47,214 bases of DNA from Calcarisporiella thermophila CBS 279.70 (Eukaryota > Calcarisporiellomycota): assembly GCF_041956535.1 (NCBI RefSeq), contig NW_027192210.1:141138-188351 (forward strand), given 5' to 3'. Made by a program: the position numbers and the translations under genes. Below are positions 19,055 through 29,749 of the stretch, in pieces. How positions within the stretch are numbered: position 1 is the stretch's first letter; each line of letters starts with the position of its first letter. The notes beneath the pieces are model-generated. The model worked only from the letters and a program-made list of their open reading frames with translations, did not search any database and was not told the origin of the DNA.

Positions 19055-22000
19055 TCAATAAATAGGTCGATTTTCTTTACTGATTCCGAGATATACAGGA
19101 GGTTTCTTTGGGAAGATTGAGAGGGACTTTTGTAATGCCCACATTTTCCAGCTATCACAGGCATCAATAGCCAATTTGATTTTCTCTATACTCTCATGTA
19201 AGGAGCCTACCGTATTTTCTTGAATGGCCAGTGCTCGTTTATACGTGGACCTCGCACTATCATAAGCTCGCTCGAAATAATACACATTGGCAATATCCAT
19301 TAGAGATTCGGACGTGTCTAGGTGCTCGGTGCCTAAATTTTCCTCTCTAATGGCAAGCGCACGTTCATAGCGTAACATTGCTTTGTCGTATATTTTCAGC
19401 TGATAGTAACAGCCGGCAAGATTGCGAAGAGAAATAACCAAATCTAAGTGTTTGGAATTCTGTTGTTTCTCTCTAATGTTTAGGGCTCGTTCATACAGAG
19501 GCAGTGCTTTTTCGTATTCATCTCGTTCATAGTGAATGTTGGCCAAGTCATTTAGAATTGGGGCGGTGTCCGGATGCATGAATCCCAGTTGGCTCTCTCT
19601 TATTGCAAGTGCACGCTCATAGTGGGGTTTGGCTAAATTTGATCCAGGTCGGATGCAACACAAATGAGCAAGATCGACAAGCGATATTGCCGTATCCAAA
19701 TTTTTTGTTCCTAGTTTGTCTTCTCGAATGTCCAATATTCGTGAATAAAACGCCTTTGCTTTGTCATAGCAGTCCTACTGCCAAAAATACAAGTTGGCGA
19801 TGTTGCGCAGAGATACCACTAACTCAAGGGACCTTTTTCCCAGAATTCTCTCCCTGATCTCCAGTGCTCGTATGTAGAGTGGCTCAGCACCGCAATAGTC
19901 CTTTCGAATATAATGTATGTTAGCCAGTGCATTCAAAGATATCGCTGTGTCTGGATGCTCTTCTCCCAGTTTTTCCCTTCTAATCGCCAGTGCCCACTTG
20001 TAGAGTGGATCTGCTTTGTCGTACTCTTTTCGCTCAAAATATATGTTGGCAAGTGCGTTTAATGAGGTTGCTATAATCGGATGTTCAGCCAATGACGTAT
20101 CTGTAATTGATAGTACTTGTAGAAAATGCTCCTCGGCTTTGTCGTATCGTTCTCTCCGGCTATAGTACAGGATGCCAAGCTTGTGCAGAATAATCGCCGT
20201 GTCAGGATTACTAGGCCCCAATCTTATCTTCCTAATCGCCAGCGCTCGCTTGTAAAGCGGTTCAGCCTTTTCAAAATGTTCCTGTATAAAGTAAATATTA
20301 GTGAGCTGATACAAGGTTGATTCCGTATCCAGATGCGCTGGCCCTAGCTTTTTATCTCTGACTTCAAGTGCACGTTTGTAGAGAGGTATTGCTTTATTGT
20401 AATCGCTTTGTTCACCATATAGCTCGGCAAGACCATGCATGGCGGCTGCAGTGTCTAGACGCTCGCACACTGTTTCGTTTACATTCATTGATAAGACATC
20501 TCTATAGTGCTTCTCAGCCTTAGTGAAATTTCCCATTTTCTTATAGACGCAAGCAAGATTATTCATAAGTCCAACTGTATTTGGATGCTGGGGTGCAGAG
20601 ATTTTCTCTTGAATCGCAAGCGCCAATTTATAGAGCGATTTCGCTCTAACATACTCGCGCATATTACAATTGAGTCTGGTTAAAGTGTTTAGTGCTATAA
20701 CAGTATCGTCACTTTCAAAATTAAAAGCCCTCTCGGCAATCGCCATTGCATGACTATAGAGTGAAAGGGCATCTAGATCTTTGCCGAGATTTCTGATAAG
20801 AAACGTGATGTTCTCTGACGATATATTTTGACTCTGATCATTAAGATGAAATTTACTCTCTTGGATCGATAAAGCGCGCTGGTAGAGGTGTTTCACCTTC
20901 TCGATGTCTTCTAATTTGTGGAAGAATAATCCCACATCATACAAATTTACCGCCATAATAGAATACTCAGTACTATATGATGCTTTGGAAAGGGAAATCC
21001 AAATACCAAGCTGTTCTATTTCAATGTGCGACTCATTTTCTACCAGGAATCGGACCGTTGAATTAAGTAGGCTCCAAAGAGGTTTCACTACAGCCAGCCT
21101 GTAGCCAGTTTCTCCCAAGAATTCTGTGAAATGTTGAACGTGTGGCACGATTAGGTCCATAATCTCTCGTTTGCATGGTGAGTGGGAATCTGTACTCTCG
21201 AATATATCATTAAGCGCGCAGGCGAGATGACTCACCCAGTAATCTTTTCGTTCATTCTCCATCGAGTTGTAAATCTCTTTTTGGATTAAAGGAAGCATAG
21301 ATAAGAGCTCTCTTGATCCAGTCTCCTCTTCACAGTTTATCTCTATCAAGCTTGTCGATACGAGATAATTTCTCTTAAGCGTTTCAATAGCGACAGCTAT
21401 TTCCGATATGAAATCTGCGGGTGGCGAAGATAGGATATGTGTAGTCGAACCAACTTCATAAACAAATTACCGGCTTTTGAGGAGCCATATGGGGATATCA
21501 TTTGGGTGAATAAAGGCGCATAGTTCTAGTACTTGCACTGCCAATGTGTTTTGTTCTCGTAATTTTGCAAAAATACTTTCGAAAGCGGCCGCTATAGTGT
21601 GCTTATAAAAGAGTGCACTAGTGGCATTTTCAGACTGGGGAGGAAGGGTGCGGATTTCCATGTGCAAGTTGCTATCGGCCCAGAAGGAGTTTTTCAAGTA
21701 CTCTCGAGCACGGTCGATCGCCAGTGGAACCAGATCTAGCTTTGTCACAACTTTAAGTGTATCTTAGAAACGCTGGCTGCTCCAATCTGTGATTTTGAAT
21801 CGCAGCAGAAGAGAGACCGCCTCATCCTCGCGCATAGCTCCGACCTTGACGCGCATTACGTTCCACAGCCCTAGCTCTCCGTGTAGATACTCGCAGGCAG
21901 AAATCAAGATGTCTCCACCTTTGCATGATCCAAAAAGCAAGTCGGATAATTTCCTGAAAGTAGCGTTGTCGATATTATCCAAAAGAAGCAGCCATCTTTT

Positions 22001-22540
22001 CCTGCAATTCTCCTGCAACCATAAGCGCACCCAGTTAATGGAATGGCCCTCATTAGCCTCTCGTTCGGTCGGATTAAGTCCGAGCTGTATAGCCAAGTCG
22101 CGGAAAGCTTCAACTGTAGTCTCCCAATCATCTGCCTGAAGCCAGAAAGCATAATCATATACACCATGGTTGGCATTATGGCAGTACCATAGCATCAGTT
22201 GAGACTTCCCCATTCCTTTGAGCCCATTGAGGACCAGAAATTTGCAACCGGCAGACGACTTCGGGTCGAATACATCTACAAATTTTTTCTGTAGACTTGG
22301 CCGCTCAACGTAACTATGATTCATGCGAGGTATTCGGAAGCGCTCTTTCGGAGGAAGGTTACCTAGCGATGCGAGTCCTGTGGAAACGGATTTGAATATT
22401 GTCCCCGCCCTGTGAGCTCCAAAGACTTGGTATTGCTACTTACCAATGTAGGTATCTCTTGATACGTGTATATTTCCCCCAATCATTACCCCACCCGTTT
22501 TAACATGTACTCCTTCAAAATCGAAAGATTGCGATGCCAT
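19055..22540 (-). pseudogene. STAND NTPase with TPR array, interrupted by three stops
   Basis: Exon 1 is 22540-22444 and exon 2 starts at 22377 (intron 22378-22443). The frame then runs to 19055 but carries TAA at 21764-21766, TAA at 21467-21469 and TAG at about 19773-19775. All four open segments are in one frame. The order is a short N-terminal leader; a P-loop NTPase with GLKGMGKS (residues 84-91) and Walker B-like RWLLLLDNID; a winged-helix-like part (LVPLAIDRAREYL, PLIQKEIY); then about 15 kinesin-light-chain-type TPRs of 42 residues (units like YKRALAIR). Intact proteins of this NLR-like kind are linked to non-self recognition in fungi. The first segment alone could make a 236-aa NTPase fragment. 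Sequencing error or readthrough remains possible. Confidence 0.85.
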
Positions 22541-24330
22541 TTTACGAGTGGTCAAAGTTCTGGTAGATTAGGATCGTATATAAATAAAATTTTGATTTAA
22601 GGATAATACAAGAATAGATTTCTTTGGTAGCCTGTTTATAAGGAATAGTATTGCTCTATTTCTGGATAGCGTTTAAGATATGGGTTTATTTCTGAGCGAT
22701 TGATATGTTTAGTTATCAGCACATGTGCCTTAGATCGGATTTCACGGGGTGGCCTGGTTGTAAGTCATCTTCGTTTTGTTGGAATCTTGTAAAACTTTTG
22801 GCTGCTGGTGGCTACCTGTGGCAATATATGGCTGATTGCGGCAGCTTCAAATAAAAATTAATCGCTGTAGATATCTTGAATTTCCTCAAACGACAACAAA
22901 TCAACGCTGAGATCTTCGCAAAGCTTTCTACATTGAACGCATATTTGCTTTTCTCCACTTGTGATTGAAAAAAGCTTGTTTATGCCGGTATAATTAACCA
23001 TTCAAATTTGTAATTTCAAATTCGGGCGAAAGATTAAAATAAATCTGTATGAATTTTAATAAGGCATTGACAAGGTGCAAGTTCATAAAATATAGTGTAA
23101 AGTTATCAAGAAATTAACTTCATAGCGAAGAGCTCCTTGATCTACACCTATACTAGATACTGCAATGTTTAAGACGGCAAGATGAACTTTTGCGTTCGGC
23201 ATTAATTCCACACCTTCCATGATACGTTCATGCCATTTGCACGAGCATTGGAAACGAAAATTGTAACTGCCATAATAGCGCTTTATACTTTTATTAGATC
23301 AATAACTAATGTTCGTCAACAAGAGACCACGCTAATAATTCGTCCAATTCTACCATATATAATTTGGACATTTTATATTCCTTGAAATTCGGTACAATCT
23401 TCACTGCGTCATACTGTTGATTACACTCTCCTATATCTGGTTTTATTATGTTTAAATAAATTAGGATTCGCATAGAGCATTAGCTCGAGGATGTAAGAAA
23501 AAATTTATAGTTCTTTCTTTACCTAGGCTCATTATCAATGCAGATCCTCTTGGGGCAATTCCCACCAGTTTTATTCCAATCTCTAGAGATTATAATTTAG
23601 GGCTACATCTAGTCCTGGATTGGAGGATACACGAAGATTCTATTTATGACTCAAGGAATATTCAGCATATGTGAGATGATGAAAAACAGGTTTACATTGG
23701 ACAATATGTAGATTACGTTGGTCGCACTCTCGAAGCGCAATCAATAGAGTTTTCAGTTGTATTCCGTTAGTGAGCATTCATATCTGAGTCTATAACTCTT
23801 CGCAAACACATACTTTACATAATGGTCACACGAATATTTGGAAGAGAAAGATTGTGTATACCAGAGGTTTATACAAATTCATCCCTCCTACTCCTTCATT
23901 GGACCATTCGAGTTAGCCTTAAAGATTCAAGCGCTGAGATACGGCTTTCATCTGCAAAATGGAAAAACCGTGTACTCTTAAGTATATTTTGAAAATGAAA
24001 ACTTTTCAATACAATTAAGATTCTTAATTCTACAGGAATTAATAGGCATGCTGCGTCGTCAATTTCAGTTAGGTTTAAGAGATAATTTACAGAAATATAA
24101 CTTGTGTAATGCGGATACTAATTATTTTCCGAAGTCGCCTTATTAACTAGGAGTGAAAGACATATGAGAAGCTTAGTAAGAGCTGGGAGTATGGAATAGC
24201 TACTTATCAACACAAATGTATTCATAGGCAGCTCCTATGTCATCATAGTGCTTGTACATGGTGTGAGATCAAATGGCTCTCCTTAATGCAATAAAAACCG
24301 TGCTCTTATGACCAGCGGCAATCCCCTGGT
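22541..24330. other. AT-rich intergenic region before M28 copy 2
   Basis: No coding frame is supported. From about 23400 it resembles the region upstream of M28 copy 3 (from about 28600), for example around the shared word cctaggct, so this part belongs to the tandem duplication. Confidence 0.6.
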
Positions 24331-24379
24331 GTCACAAATTGCCTATCTGGGGCTAATTCATATATTTGCATAAATCTCC
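24331..24379 (+). promoter_or_regulatory. conserved upstream block of M28 copy 2
   Basis: About 200 bp before the start codon, a block including aattgcctatctgg and tatatttgcataaatctcc is almost unchanged between copies 2 and 3, while surrounding sequence has drifted. It may hold the core promoter or a factor site. Confidence 0.5.
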
Positions 24380-24553
24380 CGCTGACTCAGATCTGGTAAG
24401 ATTAAGAATACTCTTACATGTAGAAAACCTTTACTTGCTCACATCTTTTTTCTCACACGAGAAAAGAGTTATTTACTTGGCCGAGAAGAGCACTCCCCTT
24501 AACATTTCTCTCTTCTCCTTATCTCTCTCTCTGTTTTATTTCTCACAGTTACA

Positions 24554-27502
24554 ATGGGGAGAACAAACGTGCTGATTCCATTTCTATTAGCCGCTGGATT
24601 AATAGCGACGCCCTTTTTGTCGGGTGTGTCACTCGTTTCACCCGGATATATAAAGTGGAAACGTGCTCTCGATTTCAATCCCGAAGANNNNNNNNNNNNN
24701 NNNNNNNNNNNNNNNNNNNNNNNNNNNNNNNNNNNNNNNNNNNNNNNNNNNNNNNNNNNNNNNNNNNNNNNNNNNNNNNNNNNNNNNNNNNNNNNNNNNN
24801 NNNNNNNNNNNNNNNNNNNNNNNNNNNNNNNNNNNNNNNNNNNNNNNNNNNNNNNNNNNNNNNNNNNNNNNNNNNNNNNNNNNNNNNNNNNNNNNNNNNN
24901 NNNNNNNNNNNNNNNNNNNNNNNNNNNNNNNNNNNNNNNNNNNNNNNNNNNNNNNNNNNNNNNNNNNNNNNNNNNNNNNNNNNNNNNNNNNNNNNNNNNN
25001 NNNNNNNNNNNNNNNNNNNNNNNNNNNNNNNNNNNNNNNNNNNNNNNNNNNNNNNNNNNNNNNNNNNNNNNNNNNNNNNNNNNNNNNNNNNNNNNNNNNN
25101 NNNNNNNNNNNNNNNNNNNNNNNNNNNNNNNNNNNNNNNNNNNNNNNNNNNNNNNNNNNNNNNNNNNNNNNNNNNNNNNNNNNNNNNNNNNNNNNNNNNN
25201 NNNNNNNNNNNNNNNNNNNNNNNNNNNNNNNNNNNNNNNNNNNNNNNNNNNNNNNNNNNNNNNNNNNNNNNNNNNNNNNNNNNNNNNNNNNNNNNNNNNN
25301 NNNNNNNNNNNNNNNNNNAGGAAGGTAAGTTGAAGAAAGGAAGGAATGGAGGCTTTCTGGTGTAACGCATATTAATTAAATTCTTGAAAAATTCTTGCGT
25401 TAGTCCCCACCTTCCACTTCATGAGTGCCAATGGGGATGTCACTGCGGAAATAGTGTACACGAACTACGGTTCATGGGAGGATCATGAGTGGCTCAAATC
25501 ACAGGGTGTCAATGTTACCGGAAAGATATGTCTTGCCAAATATGGAGGTTTATTCCGTGGACTTATCGTAAGTAGAAAATAGAGCTTTGGGGTTTTGATG
25601 GAATATTAAACTTTTGTTGATATCTTCTGAAAAGGTGCGCCACTGCGAGTTGAATGGTGGAATCGGAGCCATCATCTACTCGGATCCCGCTGATGATGGG
25701 CCTGTAGAAAAGGAGAACGGCACTGCAAAGGCTTACCCTGATGGACCGTATCGAAACAAGGATTCTGTCCAACGAGGTTCGGTGGAATACCTCGTCTTTA
25801 CACTAGGAGATGTCACTACTCCCGGGATCCCCGCCACTCCTGACGCTGACCGAATTCCACTGGAGAATAACCCCTCTCTTCCCGGGATTCCATCATTGCC
25901 GATTTCATGGGCGCAGGCAGAGCCACTTTTAAAGGCACTCGTGGGTCATGGTATCAACACCGATAATGTGAAGGTGAATGATAACGATTGGAAAGGGGGG
26001 CTCAATATCAGCTATTGGACAGGACCTTCGACCGCAAAGGTGAATTTGGTCAATCGAGGAGAGTATAAAATAATGCAAATCTACGACGTGATAGCCCGCA
26101 TCGAGGGCACTCATGAGCCGGATAAGTAAGGAAATGCAAGAGATTCATTTGAACAGTATTCTATTAATTTTGCTCTAATCTGCGATAGGCTTGTGATTAT
26201 TGGAAATCACAGAGACGCTTGGGGGTGGGCATGCTCATTTAATTCCATATATCAGTATTGAATTCTCAATTCTCACTCTATTCTAATAGTTTCGGTGGAG
26301 CAGACCCACATTCAGGTTCTGTGCCATTACTTGAAGCAGCGCGTAGTTTCGGAGAGTTGCTGATAAAGGGATGGAAACCACGACGCTCAATTCTCCTTGC
26401 ATCATGGGATGCGGAAGAGTACGGAATCATGGGTAATGTAGAGACTCGCCATCCTTAGTGCTCTCTTTCAGGTGCACTAAACCCTTCCTTTTTTTTCCCG
26501 CTGATATCTAGGGTCTACGGAATGGGTCGAAGACCATAAAGAGATGCTCAATAATGCGGTTGCATATATCAATATGGACACTGCAGTAACTGGGAAGGAA
26601 TTCGACGCTTCAGCAGTGCCAACTCTACATGATCTGATCCGTCGCATAGCGAAAAAGGTTCCCGACCCGGCAACCGGAAAGACCGTATCCGAGGCATCCA
26701 ATTTCGAAAACTCCACAATTGGGGCCCTTGGAGCAGGCAGTGACTACGGCCCCTTTCTCGATTTTCTCGGGATACCTTGCGTGGATCTATCGTTTTCCGG
26801 TCCCTATGGAGTGTACCATTCAAACTATGATAGCTTCCACTGGATGGAAAAATTTGGAGGTAGGTATCGATTTGCCAGCTCTTTGTTGAGCAGACTATTG
26901 ACACAAATATACCAATGCACTTGACTCGTCTGAAATTATTAGACCCCAATTTCGAATACATGCCAACCTTGGGTAAAATCATTGGTCTTATGGCCGTCGA
27001 GCTTGCAGATGCTGAGATCCTCCCATTTAACGTAACCAATTATCCCCCCGCCCTATTACGCTATGTTACCAGATTGGAGAAGCTGATTACCAAATATGGA
27101 GGGAATCAGACACAGTCTGTTCTTGATCTTGCTCCTCTTCGTGATGCAATTTACCAATTTTCGAATGCAACAACCTCTCTTGCGAAGGATGTTGCGCAAT
27201 TGCAACAGGAGAGAGCCCAAATCCAGGGAGATCCTACTTCTGACTGGTATGAGCGTGCACAAGCTGTTAATTCGCGATTGATGAAAGTCGAGCGCGCTTT
27301 CATAGACCCCGAAGGTTTACCGAAACGTCCGCTCTTCAAACACCAGATCTATGCGCCAGGCATTCGCTACGGCTATGGTGTGCAATACTACCCAGCTATC
27401 GCCGATGCAGTAGAAGAGAAAGATTGGGAGCAGGCTACCAAAGCGCGAGACCGTATTGTAAAGCTTTTACAGGAAGCTGCCGTGACACTCGGGGCTGTAT
27501 AA
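24554..27502 (+). CDS. M28B peptidase, GCPII/transferrin-receptor family, copy 2
   Basis: Exons: 24554 into the gap, gap to 25324, then 25404-25567, 25635-26125, 26189-26224, 26290-26432, 26512-26859 and 26943-27502. The start has a signal peptide ([20 protein letters not shown]). Residues in the N gap (24688-25318) are unknown. The rest keeps all features of copy 1: PA-like insert, NHRDAWGFGGADP, DAEEYG, NMD, YHSNYD and the dimerisation domain. It lacks the copy 1 intron after VTAE and has one 51 nt earlier, before VPTFH. It is likely a secreted zinc peptidase. Compared with copy 3 the PA-domain loop after QRGSV is strongly changed, whereas the next 305 bp are identical. Confidence 0.93.
24688..25318. 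other. assembly gap (631 N)
   Basis: A run of N removes the N-terminal coding region and first introns of M28 copy 2. Copy 3 has a gap at the same place. Confidence 0.99.
25815..26119 (+). repeat. 305-bp tract identical to 30763-31067
   Basis: Read base by base, this exon segment is the same in copies 2 and 3, silent sites included, while other exons differ. This is what a recent gene-conversion tract looks like. Confidence 0.8.
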
Positions 27503-29518
27503 TACGGTCAAACACATATTTAATTGGTATCTGTGTTATTTATCTCTATATTTATCGGGATTGAATCTGATGTTCAATTCCCACTTGATTATTTATCCCT
27601 CTAGGTTGTACTATATGAGTTATATATAGTAGAAAACAAATATATGTTTTCTTATTGAATAAGCTTGATAAGACCCATTACAATATCAACTTGAACAATG
27701 GTAGCCTTTGTTAACCATCTCTTTTCCTGTCAAGTGTTTTAGAGAATAATTAAGGATCAGTTTATGAACTTCTCTCATTGATGCGGAGAAGATAACAATA
27801 CTCGGCTTTTGCCAAAATGAGTGGAGTGGGTTGGGGTTTATTAAGAGAGTGGTGTGAATGATATGTAGCAATATAGATAGAGATAGTTATGAACCCGCAG
27901 AATTGCAACTGACTTTATAAGTGAAGCAGGGATAGCCCTTACCACAGTAAAATATAATCAAATCCAAGTTGTAACGGCAGGCTTTGATTGTTCAGATCGG
28001 GATGACTAGTAATCGCCATGTTTGTGTATGAATTCTCTGGTTTACATGGCTTTAATGGAAGATTGGTGAAACTAAAGTAGAAGAGGTCAACCGAGGAGAA
28101 TCCATGCAGTTTCTAAAGCCAAGGGAGGATATAAAAAGTATTGTAATTTTCTTGAGAATAATGGTAATAAAGAAGTTGGCCCAATAATTGCAAATGGTCA
28201 TTCACAAGGAGTTGATTTAATGATCCTAGAATTTTGAAAAGATATAACCAGGGTAGTGAGTGAATTCATGAGAATATTTACATTTTAATTATAATTGAAG
28301 CGATTGTTTTGTTTCCTCACCCACTTTGGAGATATTTGCAATAAGGATTGAACCTGGTGCTTATTTCCACTTGATTATATATCCCTAAGGTATACTCTCT
28401 AAATTATACATAATAGCCAACAAATTCATAATTTTCGAATTGATTACAACTAAGACATAAGGTGCAAGATTACAATGTCAATTGAATAGAATCTTGAAAG
28501 TAGCCATATTCCACGGCCTAGCCTTTTAAACTTGCACTAGAGGAGTAGTCGTTTGTTGAAACGTGATTGCTCTAGAAATTCTTATAATTTTACCATTTTC
28601 ATTATTTTATTCTGTTGATTACACCCTTATGTATCCGCTTTAGTTATGTTTGGATAAGGCAAGTTTTATTTGTAACACTAGTTCGAGAATATAAGAAAAT
28701 AATTATAGTTCTTTCGTTACCTAGGCTCTTTTATCACTGCAGAACTTCTTAAGAGATACTCACACAGGTTTTACTCCAATTTCTAGGATTATCAATTATG
28801 GCTACATTCAGTCCTGTATTGGAGAGTTCACGAAGATCCCATTGATGTCTCAAGAAGGAATATTCAGGTTGTGTAAGAAGATGTAAAATAGGTTTACAAT
28901 GGATACTATATAGATGACATGCTCGGACTTGCGAGTCGCAATCATTAGAGATTTCACCTATATTCCGTTAGTGACCATTCCTATCTAGGCGTACAACGCT
29001 TGACAAATAAATGCTTCATGTAACGGTCACATGAATATTTGGGAGCGATAGGTAATATATGCCAGAGATTTATATAAACTCACCTTTCCTGCCCCATCAT
29101 TGAATCGTTCGTGGTAGACTTAAAGATTCAAGTGATGATATACGGTCTTCATCTGTAAATGGGAAAAGCCGTGTACCCTTAAGTATATTTTGAAAAAAAA
29201 AACTTATCGATACAATTAAGATTCTCCTACAAATATTATAAGGTATACTGCGTCATCTCAATTCAGTCAACTTTCAGATAGTATTTACATAAAAATAACT
29301 GTCAAGCTTGTATTAATTATTTTCCGAGATCGTTTCCCATACTAGGATTGGAACATATGTGAGAAAGCTAGCAAGAAAAATGAGTACAGAATTGTCGTTT
29401 GTACGTGTAGATGTGTTCATCTGTAGCTTTTTTGCTGCCATAGTGCTTGTATATTTGCGATTGAATAATCCCCCTTTATGCGTTTTAAACCTCCTATGAC
29501 TGGTGGCAATATCTTTGT
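27503..29518. other. intergenic between M28 copies 2 and 3
   Basis: AT-rich. About 27540-27690 is the 3' flank of copy 2. A related piece recurs at about 28330-28470. From about 28600 it matches the upstream region of copy 2. No gene seen. Confidence 0.6.
28330..28470 (+). repeat. relic copy of the M28 3' flank
   Basis: It contains aaggattgaacctgg and ccacttgattatatatccct, similar to the flank after copy 2 (gggattgaatctgatg; ccacttgattatttatccct near 27556-27601) and after copy 3 (near 32519). No gene lies before it, so it may be the scar of a lost copy. Confidence 0.55.
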
Positions 29519-29567
29519 GTCACAAATTGCCTATCTGGGACTAATTCATATATTTGCATAAATCTCC
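29519..29567 (+). promoter_or_regulatory. conserved upstream block of M28 copy 3
   Basis: Counterpart of 24331-24379, about 190 bp before the start codon, with only a few differences. Confidence 0.5.
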
Positions 29568-29749
29568 TGCATACTCAAATCCGGGAAATTAAGCTAACTC
29601 ATTCAAGAAGAAAGCTTTTGCTTGCTCGTATCTTTCATTTCTACTCGCACAAGAAAAGAAAAATCATCAATTGGCCGAACAGAGCAGTTTTCCCCTACCA
29701 GTTTTCACTTCTCCTCTTCTCTCTCTCTGTCTTATATATCACAATTACG

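Larger units (their letters stand above)
23400..27860 (+). repeat. tandem duplication unit A (M28 copy 2)
   Basis: Upstream DNA, gene and part of the 3' flank correspond to unit B (about 28600-32850). The offset is about 5.2 kb at the start codon and about 5.0 kb at the stop. Edges are approximate because the flanks have diverged. Confidence 0.8.

Noticed and set aside
19775-21349. Tandem DNA repeats resembling an array such as CRISPR
   Set aside because: The ~126-bp periodicity is the coding pattern of TPR units; there are no short palindromic repeats with unique spacers.
24554-25370. Long ORFs crossing 24688-25318 (and 29884-30258)
   Set aside because: They exist only because N codons were left open across the assembly gaps.
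28340-28360. B-box-like word on the minus strand suggesting a tRNA
   Set aside because: No matching arms or A box at a suitable distance; it belongs to a flank shared by the M28 genes.
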